A stretch of DNA of 64,000 nt from contig NC_064680.1 of assembly GCF_023278565.1 (NCBI RefSeq), forward strand, positions 1,178,001-1,242,000, in the 5' to 3' direction. The position numbers and the translations under genes were made by a program. Shown piece after piece: positions 25,300-37,273 of the stretch. Source of the stretch: Colletotrichum lupini (Eukaryota > Ascomycota > Sordariomycetes > Glomerellales > Glomerellaceae). Numbering within the stretch: the first letter of the stretch is position 1; each line of letters begins with the position of its first letter. The notes below the pieces were generated by a model, which did no database searches, was not told the origin of the DNA, and saw nothing but the letters and a program-made list of their open reading frames with translations.

Positions 25300-28200
25300 C
25301 TACGGTCTTAACTATAGCGGCCTCGGACGTTAGCTTCGATATAAACGGAAACGTAAACCCCCGGACTAAGGATAGTTCGATAAGTAAAGCCGTACTTAAA
25401 GCGCCGCTTAAGTAATAATAAAGCGACGAGTTCGTACTACCTAAGCCCCTATTTACTAGCTCCCTCCCGACTTAAGTAAGCGCTATAAATAGAACGTTTA
25501 CGTTTAAACCGCTATCCCTCTCTAACTTATTATACGCTAGTAAATCGGTACGGGATCTATAGAGCTTCCTTTTTAACTATTATTATTACTTCGACTTATA
25601 GGCTTAATAAATAAGAATAGACTATAATAAAGTAATATATATAGTTAGCTACCTAAGTAGTAGTATAAAAACCTCCTAAATATACTATATCTTTAACTAC
25701 TAAAGGACCCCCGGTTTTATAATAAACTAAGTTATATAAGAGGAACTAAAGACCTTCTTATAAAATAACCTATCCGATCCCGCTAGCTAAAGAATAATAG
25801 TAAATATATAACTAAATAGCGCCTTATAAGGCTAAAAAAAGAAAGTCGACGAGTTCGTTAGTTATATTAATAAGCTTAAGATAGAATTAGAATATATCCC
25901 GATAAAGAAATAGAGGATCTCTATACTAATAAGTAAGCTACGGCCTAAACTACGCCTCGTAATAGTATTATAAATAGAACTTCTACGGACTTATTTATAG
26001 TTAGTATCGCTAATAAGACGTATTAAACAATCCTCGCTATTAATAAAGAGCCTACGAACGTCCCTTAGGTAATATTCTAACTTAAACTCGAACGAGCTAG
26101 TAAGAAGATACTAGGGCGCTAATAAGTTAAATATATAAAGAATACGCCGTAACTTACTTAGTAAAGATACTACGTATTATAATTATAAAAAGACTAGTTA
26201 TATTATAAGGGATTACTTATAACTATAAGAGTAGTATTAGTAGTACTATAACTATAGTAAAACCGAGTACCTCGCTAATAGCTACCCGAGCGTTATATAT
26301 TATAAATATAATTAAAAAGGGCATAAGGCCGCTAGCTATCGATTAGACCTCGCCCTAGCTAAGTAGCGCAGACCGGTAACGAGCTCGAATACTATTTTAA
26401 TAAAAAAAGTAACTAGTAATTAATAAGGGCGGCGCTTAGACGTCCCGACCTATATATGCCTAAACTACGTATAAGAGAAGCTAAGCGCCCTTATCGATTT
26501 AGGAGCAAAAGGGAACGTAGTTAGTATCGGGCTACTTAATAGCTTTAACGCTAATCTACGAATTTACCTATTGCCGTAGCTAATAAACGTCGAGGGTAAA
26601 TAAATAGAGACGCTAAAAAGCTACTACCTACGGCTTCGAATTACTAATAGTAACTACGTAACGGAGATATAGTTATATCGCTTCGTAATAGCTAATATTA
26701 TAGTACTTACGCTTATCCTCGGTTTCCCCTAGCTAGAGGATATCGACCCGCTAATTAGTTAGAAATAAAAGAAGTAGTAGTATCTAATCTACGAACGATA
26801 TATCCGCTTAGACGCCCTAAAAAAGGGGCTACTAAACGACTTAGTTTTAGTAATACTCGCGTATATCGTAATTAACCTAGCTATAAATAGTAATATAGTA
26901 CTAGCGAGCGTAGCTAAGGACTAAAAGCTACGTTACTAAGACTTTAACGACTTATTTTTAAAAAAGAAAGCTATTTCGTTACTAAATAGAGCACTACATA
27001 ATTACTATATCGAGCTAAATAACGCGGCGCCTATCCCCTAAGGACCTATTTACTTACTATCGAACTATAAGCTCGAGATCCTGCGCAACTATTTAATAAA
27101 AACAGAGGCTAGGGGCTAGATACGCCCCTCTATAAGCCCGGTAAGAGCACCTATCCTTTTTATACCTAAAAAAGGAAGAGAGCTACGACTTTGCGTTAAC
27201 TATAGAGCGATTAATAAAATTATATAGAAAGATAGAACGCCGCTACCGCTAATTAAAAAGATACTAAATAGACTATCTAATACCTCTATTTTTACGAAGC
27301 TAGACCTTAAGAACGCGTACTACTGTATACGTATAGCTAAGGGTAATAAGTAAAAGACGGCTTTTCGTACTAAATACGGGTAGTTCGAGTACCTAGTTAT
27401 ACCTTTCGGGCTAACTAACGCGCCCGCGACTTTTTAAGTGCATATTAATAACGTTCTAAGCGGCCTAGTTAACACTATCTATATCGTATACCTAGATAAT
27501 ATCCTAATATATAATAACGACTACGTAGCGTATAAAGAGCACGTACGTAGCGTACTATAAAAACTATAATAATAGAACTTATATCTAAACGGTAGTAAAT
27601 GCGAGTTTTATATATCGCATATAGGATTCCTAAGGTACATCGTATTTAATAAAGGTATAGAAATAGAACCCGCGCGCACCGAAGCTATAGCGAATTAGCT
27701 ATTTCTAAGGAGCGTTAAAGATATATAAACGTTCCTTAGATTTATAGGGTTCTATTATAAATTTATTAATAACTACGCTAAAATAACGGTACCTCTAATA
27801 AACTTACTAAAAAAGGTAAAACCGGGATAATTAGAGCTATTAATACTAGCCGTAGAGTCGTTTAAAAAGCTATTAATAGTATTTACTAACGCGCTAATAC
27901 TACGACATTTCGACCTTACCCTACCTATATAGTTATAAACAAACGCTTCGGCTCGAGCTATCGGCTTAGTAATTACGCAATTATTTAAGGGTAATTAGTA
28001 CCTAATTATTTATAAGTCGAGGAAATTAATAAACACGGAGAGCTATTATAGTATAAGAGACGCAGAGCTACTAACTATTATAAATATACTAAAGAACTAA
28101 TAACACTACCTCGCTTATAGCCGAGATTAAGTCGTAGTATTTATAGATTATTTTAACTTATAGTTCTTAGATATAAAAAAGAGACTAAACGGGAGATAGC

Positions 28201-30150
28201 TACGCTAACTAGACGAACTCGTAGCGTTTAATATTAAGATTAGGTTTAAACTAGGTATAAAAAACCTAGCGAATAGACTATTACGAAGACTTAACTATAA
28301 TAAAAATAATAATAATAATAGAGCGGAGGAGCTACTATCGAAGATAAGAGAAGACCTTTATAACGTTAAAAATATATAAGAGCCCCTTAGAGTCGTAATA
28401 ATAAAATATACGAGGACGAGCTACGGGAATAGCTCTTAAGTAAAAGGGATAGTAAGTATTTTAAAAACGGAACTAGTAGTAGTATAAAGAAATAAATAAA
28501 AGAGGTTAGGAGCTCTAGCTCGAGGGAACTCCGAGGAGTACTTTAAGAGGTATAACGGGGCTACGAGCCTAGGGTATTAGAGTTATAGCATAGTACTTAA
28601 AAAACTACTTAAGCTTATTATTAAAACTATAAATCGCGAGCTACTCGTTCTATAGGACTCCGATATAATAAGAGTACTTAAAATAGTATTTAATAAAGAG
28701 GGGTTATTAATAATAAGTTAACTACGGGCTACTTAATAAGAGGACGCTTTTATAAAGGATAAGTAGTAAACTAAGAAGAACCGACGGCCTTACTTAACTA
28801 AAAAGAAGTAATAATAGAGCTAAGTATACGACTCTAAAGGGCTATTATACTATAGCGGCCGCGCCTACGTATTACTATATAAGGGGCTAAGAAGGGAGGT
28901 TATCGAAGTATATTATAATACGCCTACGGCGGGATATTATAATATAAAGCGGACAATAGCGCTATTAAAACGCTACTATTACTAAAATAGAGTAAGTAGG
29001 GATATAAAAAGTTATATTAATACTTATATAGTATACTAACGGACGAAGCCTTATTATTATAAGCTATATAGCTTACTACGCCCCCTACCTACCCTAGTTA
29101 GGCTATAATAAGAAATATTACTAGACTTTATTATAGGCTTACTTATATTAACTACGCTAATTAGGAGGCGCCCCTACGACGTAGTACTTATCGTAATAAA
29201 CCGATTTACGAAGTATAGTATCTATATTGCTACGAGGACGACCCTTATAGCCTAGGGATTCGCAGACCTCCTATTTATAAAGATCTTTACTAAGTTTAAA
29301 ATACTTAAAAGGATCGTTTCTAATAGGGGGTCGTTATTTATAAATAAGTTTTAAACTTATCTTTACTACCTTTTAATAATAAAGAGGCGTCTTAATACCG
29401 CGTTCTACTTATAGACGGACGGTTAGATAGAATAGTAAAACTAATACTTAGAGTAATACCTTCGCTATTTCTATACCTAGGACTAATCGGATTAGGTATA
29501 GCGTCTTTACCTAGCCGAGTTTATATATAATAACGCCTAGTACTTAGTAATCCGTAAAGCGCTTACTAAGGCCCTACTCGGGTTCCTACTTACGTACTTT
29601 ATATCGATCTTAACGGGGACTTAAGATAGTATATAAAATATCTTAGCCGAGGAGCGTACGGCTTAATTACGAGCTAATTAAAAAGTTCTATAACCCCTTA
29701 TATAAAAAGCACGCGAGACGTATAAATAATAAGCTAATAAAGCTAGGATAGATATATTATATAAAGTAGGCGACTAAGTACTACTATTAAAAAAGAATAT
29801 TAGGAAGTAGCGTCCTAGCTAGAAGTTAGCTAATAAGTATCTAGGCCTATTCGAAGTTAAATTAATAGTTAGAACGGCGGGGGTCGCTTATTAACTAAAC
29901 GTACTAACGTAATATAAAATATACGATATATTTTATATATCCTTACTCGAGCCGTATTAATACTGCGAGGAAGCCCCTCGGAAGCCCTTATTTATCGGGG
30001 ATATAAATAGGGAGCTACTTTACGAAATAAAAAATATTATATAATATAGAGGGCCGAAGAGGAGGCGATAATACCTAATCCGGTAGAAAGGATATAGTAG
30101 CGACGAAAATACGTAAGAGCTAGCTAGGTATATCGAAAACGTAGCGTTAA
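25300..30150 (+). pseudogene. Gypsy gag-pol relic with C-terminal chromodomain
   Basis: A gag-like, CCHC-bearing region lies at about 25600-26400 and an aspartic protease-like region at about 26440-26760. Reverse transcriptase (about 27040-27600) reads LDLKNAYYCIRIAKG, then VIPFGLTNAPATF and YLDNIL, the altered YLDDIL. RNase H lies at about 27880-28150. The integrase (about 28880-29600) shows the HHCC region with TKPYYYK and the core with LDFIIGLL and TDG. The frame ends in a chromodomain at about 30017-30140 (LLYEIKNII through KGYSSDENT), which in relatives directs integration to heterochromatin. Many stops make it inactive. Confidence 0.88.
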
Positions 30151-31798
30151 TTAGTATATATAAAGAACGAGTTTTAATTAGGTAGCGCGCCCTAGCTCCT
30201 AAGGAGCCTAATAACGTAGCGAACTAGCTATTAATAATAAAAAAAAGGGGCTACGTAGCTACGACTAAGTAGCGCAAACGCGCTAACTACTAACCGTTTT
30301 CCTAATCCCTATAACGCGCAAAAGGACCGCCCTTATTTATAAAAAGACCGCCCTTATACGCAAAAGGGCCGCCCTAGCTATTATCCTAAGGGTCGTTATA
30401 AAAAAAATAATCTCCCTATTATTAGCAAATCTATAAATAATTAGCTACGAATACGGAGTATAGGCGGGGCGACTATATACTAACTAGAATATTATTAAAG
30501 CGGCGTACTTCGTTATAAATAATACGAAGTAGCGTAATTATAGCGTCGTTATGGGACGAAGACGTAGCGCGGGAGGAGCTCGTAACTACCTCTTTATTAT
30601 TACTATTAATAATAGGGGTCGAGCGGGCCTCCTTACTAGCGCGCTTAAGTACCCTCTACGTATTACTAGCGGCGATTCGGTAAGTCTACTAAAGCTATAA
30701 AGTAATATTAATAACCTAAGTAATAATAATAATAGAGTAATAACGGAGCGATAAACCTCTAAATTATAAACGTCGCTATTAGAAGCGAGTACGGTACTCT
30801 AAAGGGTTCGTACTATAAATTCCGCGGACTTAGGGACCTAAGACGTTATTAATATAATACTTAGGAAAAGCGATAAAATAGCAATAGCACTAAGCGCTTA
30901 TTATATTTTTATAAAAATAGTCCTACGTAGTATACTTAATATAACGTACGCTAGATCCTAGAGAAATATTAAATAAAAGAGCGAATTAGGGGCTATAAAT
31001 TACTAACTTAGCTAATTATAGTACTTAGCTTTTAAATCGAGCGCTTTACGTATAATATAAGTAGGGTAAGGGAGCGGGCGCACCTAGCCGACCCCGATCT
31101 TCTTAGCGTTCACCTTCTTTTTTTTCTTAATAAGAATTTATAACGGTTAGTATAAGTAGTATATAAATAGCAATATACGTACGAAGTTAGGGCGAGTAAA
31201 GGGGATATCGGGCTTTTTAAGCGGACTATTACTACGGCTACTACCGGGCGTACTTATAGCGTTAATAGCCGTTCCGCTACTAATAGTAGCGACGTTACGA
31301 TTAGGGGCTATAGTTATACTAAAACGAGTTAGTAGCGACTACGGAACGACTTTAGAAAAGACTTACTTAGGCACGGGGAGTATATAAGAATAGGGATTTA
31401 AGAAATATTCGTTAGTTATAATATTTACGTAACGAGGGAGTAGCGTAGACACTAATAAAAATAAGAGATTATATATAAAAAGGATAATTATAGATAAAAA
31501 AAAAGAGAAAAGGAATTCGGAATTATAATAGCTTAGAAGGGGGTTAATATTAGTAAATAAAAGTAGGGCGACGACTACCTAGGTACCGGTAGTCGTAAGA
31601 ACGGCCTATAAGTAGGAGCAACCTAAGTATAGAATTATAAGGTTATTATTTAAAATAAGGGGTCCATACTCGGGCTAATAGGCGCCGCCTATACCCGCCC
31701 TCGTACCGCATATCTAAAGACCTCCTAAGTAAAGGATTAATATAGTATATATAAACTATAAGCGGGCTTCGGGACAAAGCCCAGGGGAGGGAGTACCC

Positions 31799-32008
31799 TA
31801 TTAGGCCTCGCTAATTAGGCCTCGTTAATTAAGGGATAGCTTAGGGGGGCATAAAGAGGGGGACTAAGTAATAAAGGAGTAGCTTAGGTATATATAGAGC
31901 GCTAGTAGTATACCTCGAGGGAAGGGTAGATTTCAGTAATTCCTCTTTTAGACCCTAACAGCAGTTGGCCTCTGTGAGCTTCTTCCCTGTGTCGTACACC
32001 TATTGACA
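31799..32008 (+). repeat. 3' LTR of the Gypsy element
   Basis: 210 bp, starting TATTAGGCCTCG (TGTCAGG before RIP) and ending CCTATTGACA. The last 60 bases before host DNA keep CAGCAG and TGTGAGC, so RIP has spared the outer edge. Confidence 0.92.
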
Positions 32009-32013
32009 TATTT

Positions 32014-32183
32014 TCAACGAGTATGCGCCCGGTGTTGCGCTCGCTACTCCAGAGGACTCTGTCAATGATGTTCTCAAGGTCATCTACGACTCCAGTCTTG
32101 AGAACGGCAGAGGTGGCGAGTTCATCTCTCACTTGGGCACCAAGAGATGGTTGGAGGCCGGCGCAGGAAGCGTTGCTCTTTGA
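32014..32183 (+). pseudogene. Short-chain dehydrogenase, 3' part
   Basis: This is the last 170 nt of the SDR gene, in frame with 24650 once the Gypsy element and one target duplication are removed. It encodes a typical SDR C-terminus, with VNDVLKVIYDSS, then GGEFISHLGTKRW and a short tail, and stops at 32181-32183. The sequence is clean of RIP and alone has no start codon in context, so it is a dead fragment. Confidence 0.88.
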
Positions 32184-32189
32184 AGGACA

Positions 32190-33379
32190 CATGAATTCAT
32201 TATGCTCAACGGTCCAGAATTGAGACGTATGATTGTCGAATGTTTGCAGTCAGTCGGGTAGAGAACCATCACTCATTGCTTCCCAATACCGAAAACCTCC
32301 AATATTCGAGCCTTTACCAGTTCAGTACCTATGGAACAATCCCAGAATGGCAATCAGAGAGGTGTGGAAAGTAAAGCCATGGCCCGTGATTCATACTTGT
32401 GATTGTAGTGGAGACAATTGATTAGACAGGTACACCTTTGGGGGAACAGCTCACTTACTGACTCATGGCCACTCTTTGTGAAATCGAGTATTGTTTTAGG
32501 TGACAATCACATCAGCTAGATCACGATTGTCGAAGTACAGCACTCGGCATACAGCTCTTATCATCGTGAGAACTCATTACACGTGCATGCAGGTTACTCA
32601 GCTTACTGAAACATCAGCTGACCTGCGGTACAGGTCAGCCTGGACTACATATCACGCACACATGCTTCTTGAGGCATCTTACTGGATGAGTCTGCTTGCC
32701 CACGATGATATAATCAAGAAAGGTAACTGACTTCAACTGAGCGTGCAATCAGTCTATTCCTCTTGTAATCGCTGATTTTACCTAAGACTACACAGAGGAC
32801 AAGCAACTCATACTACATTACCACGAGTGGAAATACCAATACTTCTCATTCTCAACTTCTACGTGACATTGACACCTAGATATCTCAATACTGATAAACT
32901 GTCTTATGATGCACAGGGGCTCTGTTGTGATCATTATCACTGCATGCGATCTGGGTGTCTCACGATGCTGACGACCTACAGTGTCCAAGTACACATCTGC
33001 CGTCATCAAGACTCAAGCGGTAATATCAAGTATCTGGTACTTCTTCCGATCACATACCAGCCTTACAAGGTCATAGACATTCTTCTTCGAATTGAAATTA
33101 ATTGTCTGACATCAACGGACTAAGGTAATACCATTCGAATGATTTGTACTGTTGTGTTCCAGGTCACAACCGAGACATAGACTGCTCTAAATGCGGCGTA
33201 GGAGCTCATACTGCCATAAACAAAGACAACATGATAATTAAAATAAGTAAGGCCATATCCCTTAGCTCAGTTGCTTATTCTCACCATCAAACTCAGAACC
33301 TACTCGCATTACGTCGGATCCATTTCCAGTCTTCTTTTGGATAAGCACTCAGCCCCAGGCAAGTTCACTAGCCATCACT
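32190..33379. other. Intergenic, nothing recognised
   Basis: 1.2 kb with ordinary CpA and TpG content and only open frames shorter than 100 codons, none with a domain or signal peptide. Confidence 0.45.
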
Positions 33380-33706
33380 ATGAAGCCAACTACTTTTGCC
33401 ATCTTCTCTTTCACGGTTCAAGCTCTGTCAGCCACTCTGTTGAAGCGCGAATGCGGCGTGCCACCAGGCGCACATTGCGATATGGTCGGCCGGATCAGGT
33501 GCGAATTTAACGGAGGACATATGATACATTTGGAAGAGTCAGGAGAAGTTTTGCGGAGAATCTGATTGGAGGGAGGCCTATGTTAACCCTTTGCAAACTT
33601 CAAGATGTATTGCGCTGCTGATAATACTTGGTCGTACGGCTCGAACTGCACTGCGGCTGGTAAACCTTGCCTTTGCGAGACGCTGTTTGAACTCAACTCA
33701 GCTTGA
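33380..33706 (+). CDS. Candidate small secreted cysteine-rich protein, two exons
   Basis: Exon 1 (33380-33547) begins with a signal peptide and a Lys-Arg site (LLKR) before the first cysteine. Exon 2 (33605-33706) continues in phase 0 and ends FELNSA and stop. The proposed 57-bp intron has a weak donor (GTTTTG), a TTAAC branch region and a CAAG acceptor. The product would be 89 aa with seven cysteines and an NGGHM and WSYGSNC pattern seen in many fungal small secreted proteins. Unspliced, the frame ends at 33565 after 61 codons. The poor donor means the gene may be damaged or spliced differently. It sits between the wrecked SDR and a Fot1 copy, a typical effector-like setting. Confidence 0.45.
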
Positions 33707-34680
33707 AGGACGAGGAAGACAGAGGCAAAATGGCTATGGCTTTGACTTGAAACCAACATAATGTGCTCTGGACAGGCTATTTCCAGTGTTATCCTCGAAT
33801 TAAGGTTATCGTGTAAAGACAGAAACCGCGAATCGCTCCTTGTCCACTCGCTTCCCATCTAGTGTGAGAATAAGTCTATGCCTATCCATCAATAAATCTC
33901 AGCCAAGTAAACATGGCACACTTGCAGTCCCACGGATCGATGGCGACGTTGAAATGTGCTGATCCATCATGCTGGGAATCCAATTTGCAAATTCAGAATT
34001 GGAAGTCTCACAAAAGGGGGTTTCCCCTCACGTTGTCCCTTACTCATACAAGGACATTTGCAGTCAAGTATCTGATTGGAATTGTTCACACTTACCAAAA
34101 AAAATCTTGAAAACAAAAACTTAAGATCCGCAACAAGTAGATAGTGCTTTCCTCCATTGGAATCATTCAGAAGATAAGCATTCTCACCGTTGAGCATTTC
34201 GTGTTGTTTGGGAGCAGAGACCCAAGCTCCAAGCCTCTGGACCCTGACTTCAACTGTGGGGGCTCATAGTGGACAAGTCCCCTGTTTCCCCACAATGTTG
34301 CTTGGCTAAAGTGCTGCCGCCAGCCCGCAGTCTTGGGCAGATCACCCGCCGCTATGAGATCATCTGGGCCGAGTGACTAATGACCCACAAATGAGTAGAA
34401 AAGTCTGAATCCAAAGCGATGCCAGTTGGGCGATAGGAACTGATCTCGTCGAGAACATGATCTCCAGGGCGTCCATCGTGCTTGATTAACCCTTTTGAGC
34501 AGCCAGTTCAATGTCTTCTGTGATATTTGTACTTGTGAGTCAAGTATTGCGCTAATAGATTTGGTGGTTAAGGGGGAAGTTAAGGTTTGCTTCCCAGCTC
34601 ATCGAATTAACCTGCCAATCCAACTATAACTCTAAAGAAGCTGACCTACTTTATCATGCATTACATCAAAACATACGTAG
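33707..34680. other. Intergenic, nothing recognised
   Basis: Non-repetitive DNA of mixed composition. A 91-codon frame on the minus strand (33583-33858) overlaps the secreted protein candidate and has no recognisable features. Confidence 0.4.
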
Positions 34681-34682
34681 TA

Positions 34683-36568
34683 AGTCGACCCACCCCCTTT
34701 TGGCCACCCCCCCCTTTTGGCCACCCCATTTCTCCATCCCAGCCACCGCATTAAAACCCTACCCACGATTTTAAACTACTATAATAATTACAAAAATCGT
34801 TTAAATGTAATTCTTTTTTATATACTTATTTATTAATATATAATAGTCTCGTATATTAAAAATAAAGTTATTTAGGCTCTTAAGGCTATTAAAAGAGGTC
34901 TCTTAGTTAATCGGGCCTCGATTAAGTTCGGAGTTCTAAGGTTAACTCTTCGTAACTATAAAAGAGGCTACTAAACGAGGGTAATAGTATTCGTAAACCT
35001 CTAGAGGCTTCTTTTATAATAAGAAGATTAGTTAGCTTAGTAAGTTCGTATTTAGTATAATTTAAATATTATACTAACTTATAAATAGCTTATAAAATTC
35101 GCTAAGCGAGTTCTAAGATCTTAGGGGGATATAAATCCTCTTAAAAAGAGATAGATAGACGCTTTTTTAAGGAGAAACTTATTAATTAAGGTCTAGAGAA
35201 GTCGTACTATCGATTCGAGGCGTTTAAATAGGGCTATTACTAATATAATTAAGTTATAGTTTAGATTACTTAATATACTAGAAATTAGCGATATTAAATA
35301 GGCTAATAGGTATAATATAAATAAGATTAGTATCTTAAAGGGTAAGGGATTTAATAGCCTAGTTTTAAGTAAAATAAAGACTATAATAGTACGAAAAAAA
35401 GAGCTTAGTTCGCGTACTTAAGTATTTATAATTAAGTATATTTTTATTAATAGTCGAGCTATTAAACTACTAGTTATATATAAGGGAAAGTTAGTATAAT
35501 AATAGTAGTTTCTATTTAAACTTAACCCTTATATTAGTTAGAAGTTTATAATAATAAATAATAGCTAAACGACTAATAAGACTACCCTTAAGTAGTTAAA
35601 AATAGTATTCTTATTATAAACTAAGACCCCCCCCCTTAGGGGGCTTAGTATACTTAATAAGCCTTAACTATTAGTTCTAAATAACTATAGGAGTTATATA
35701 ACGATAGAATTTATATAGGAATACTATAGAAATAACGTCTACTTACTATTCTTATTACTATATACTTCCTATATCCTCTAGCCGTTAGATATAGCTATTT
35801 TTAAACTTATTAAGTCTAAGTATAAGAAGGAGCTTAGTAAAGAGGATATAGTAAATAATTCTACTATCGTTAAAAAGTAGTACTTCTTAAGCTATTATTA
35901 AAAAGCTCGTTTAGTTAGTCTAACGTTATTAAATATACGAAGTAAGTAAAAAATAACTAGACTATATCCCCTTAATATAACTAGACTATTTACTAATCTA
36001 ATAGTCCTACTTAACCTAGTTATACTAACTAAAAAGACCGTAGATACTAGGTAAGTAACTAGTAATACTAAAAAAGCTATTAACTAGGTATTAGCGGCGT
36101 CTATTATTAACTAGTTAATACCTAAGAAGGCTAGCGAACTCTACGATTAGTTAAAGTTATTTATAAAGCTTAGTCTAAACTATAATACTTAACGACTACT
36201 ATTTAGAAAAATAAAAAAGGTATTTAGCGAGTAGGCCTACTATTTAATAGCATCTTAGTACTATATTCGAGTTCTAAAAGCTAAAGTTAACTAATTAAGG
36301 CCGTAGAAAAAAAAGAGTATACTAATAAACCTAAATACTAAGTTCGCGAATATTTAGGATATATAGAGAGCTTAGGAAGACTTTAGTAACTGTTTAGTTA
36401 GTCCTAGTTAACTCGCAGGGGTCGAATTACCTAGGGAGAATAATAACTATATTATTATAGTAATAAAAGATAGTTAATTAATTAAGTATAGTTAGTAGCG
36501 ATGTTTTAATACTATGTTTTGATAGGGTGGCCAAAAGGGGGGGGTGGCCAAAAGGGGGTGGGTCGACT
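34683..36568 (+). mobile_element. Fot1/pogo-type DNA transposon, RIP-mutated (copy 1)
   Basis: This 1886-bp element has inverted ends of about 47 bp beginning AGTCGACCCACCCCC and a TA duplication (34681-34682, 36569-36570), as in Tc1-mariner/Fot1. Each end holds two copies of CCCCTTTTGGCCACCCC. The inverted ends and about 100 bp inside keep CpA and TpG; the centre has none. A second copy lies at 57588-59475. Confidence 0.93.
34850..36480 (+). pseudogene. Fot1-type transposase relic (copy 1)
   Basis: The N-terminal helix-turn-helix is readable (NRASIKFGV in a psq-type helix, with LRNYKRGY after it). The DDE region reads EFI-stop-EYYRNNVYLLF, then PLDIAIFK about 35740-35830, close to the family pattern ENNVYLLFLLP...LQPLDIAIF. 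Downstream are IRSK and GLYPLN-like blocks. Multiple TAG and TAA codons sit at Trp and Gln positions. It is not functional. Confidence 0.8.
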
Positions 36569-36570
36569 TA

Positions 36571-37273
36571 TAGCATCCAGATTTCCGTCGGCAACGACAA
36601 CACCCCCGATCATAATTAAACTTAAATAAGACTCACAGAAGGCACATATTTTACTGACATTTCATTGTGAGGCGAAACCGCCAAAGTCGTACCGCTGAAC
36701 TTGCCGCTGGCGAGAACAAGGCGGATCTTGGCGTCCCCGTGCGGGCCAAAAGTGGATTGAAAGACGTAACAAGAACTGCTGAATTTTCGCCCGCCGTCCC
36801 ATTCTCTAGGCGGAGGTTCCAGATCCAGTAATGCCTTTTCTTTTTTATCGTGTCAGAAAATCTTGAGCCGAATGTCATTCACGCCTTGGTCGGCTCAGAT
36901 GGCGCGGAATGAACCCGCGTGAGTCAATCCAAAGTTGCCGAAGGTGAGAGGAACCGGAATGTCGTCTTCTTGAAAACATTCTTCCCTCAAACATATGCCG
37001 ACGAGAACCGTTCCCGAACAACTCAGAATCCGGGGCCCCTCAAAGTTAACCGCTGCAGGAACAAGCCATTTCTCCACCGATCCAAGCTGCGTGTTCATGT
37101 TGGCCTGTTGATTTCGATCGAGTCTATTCGAGCGCTCCACCGAGCCTGACTGGTTCCACCTTCTCCGCGGTTCAGCAAGTCGAATTGTGAGGGAATCGCG
37201 ATCGAGGCCAGGATCTCCCACCACTCGGTTCCTACTTACCGAGTCTTACCCCGGATTGCGCAATACAGAAATC
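36571..37273. promoter_or_regulatory. Upstream region of the amino acid transporter
   Basis: 700 bp between the transposon and the transporter ATG, without RIP saturation. Short frames on the minus strand (36651-36878, 36895-37224) show no domain. No TATA box stands out. Confidence 0.35.

Larger units (their letters stand above)
24651..32008 (+). mobile_element. Full-length Ty3/Gypsy chromovirus-type retrotransposon, RIP-mutated
   Basis: This 7358-bp element has 210-bp LTRs at 24651-24860 and 31799-32008 (TGTCAGGCCTCG ... CCTATTGACA). Flanks are CATTT (24646-24650) and TATTT (32009-32013), a 5-bp duplication with one C-to-T change. Plus orientation follows from a purine-rich tract before the 3' LTR (about 31781-31796) and the order reverse transcriptase, RNase H, integrase, chromodomain. 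The interior has virtually no CpA or TpG. It sits in the last exon of the SDR gene, only 307 bp from the Copia element. Confidence 0.94.

Noticed and set aside
31902..32192. 96-codon minus-strand frame at the Gypsy/SDR junction
   Set aside because: Crosses the LTR-host boundary and lies opposite the SDR C-terminus; it cannot be an ancestral gene.
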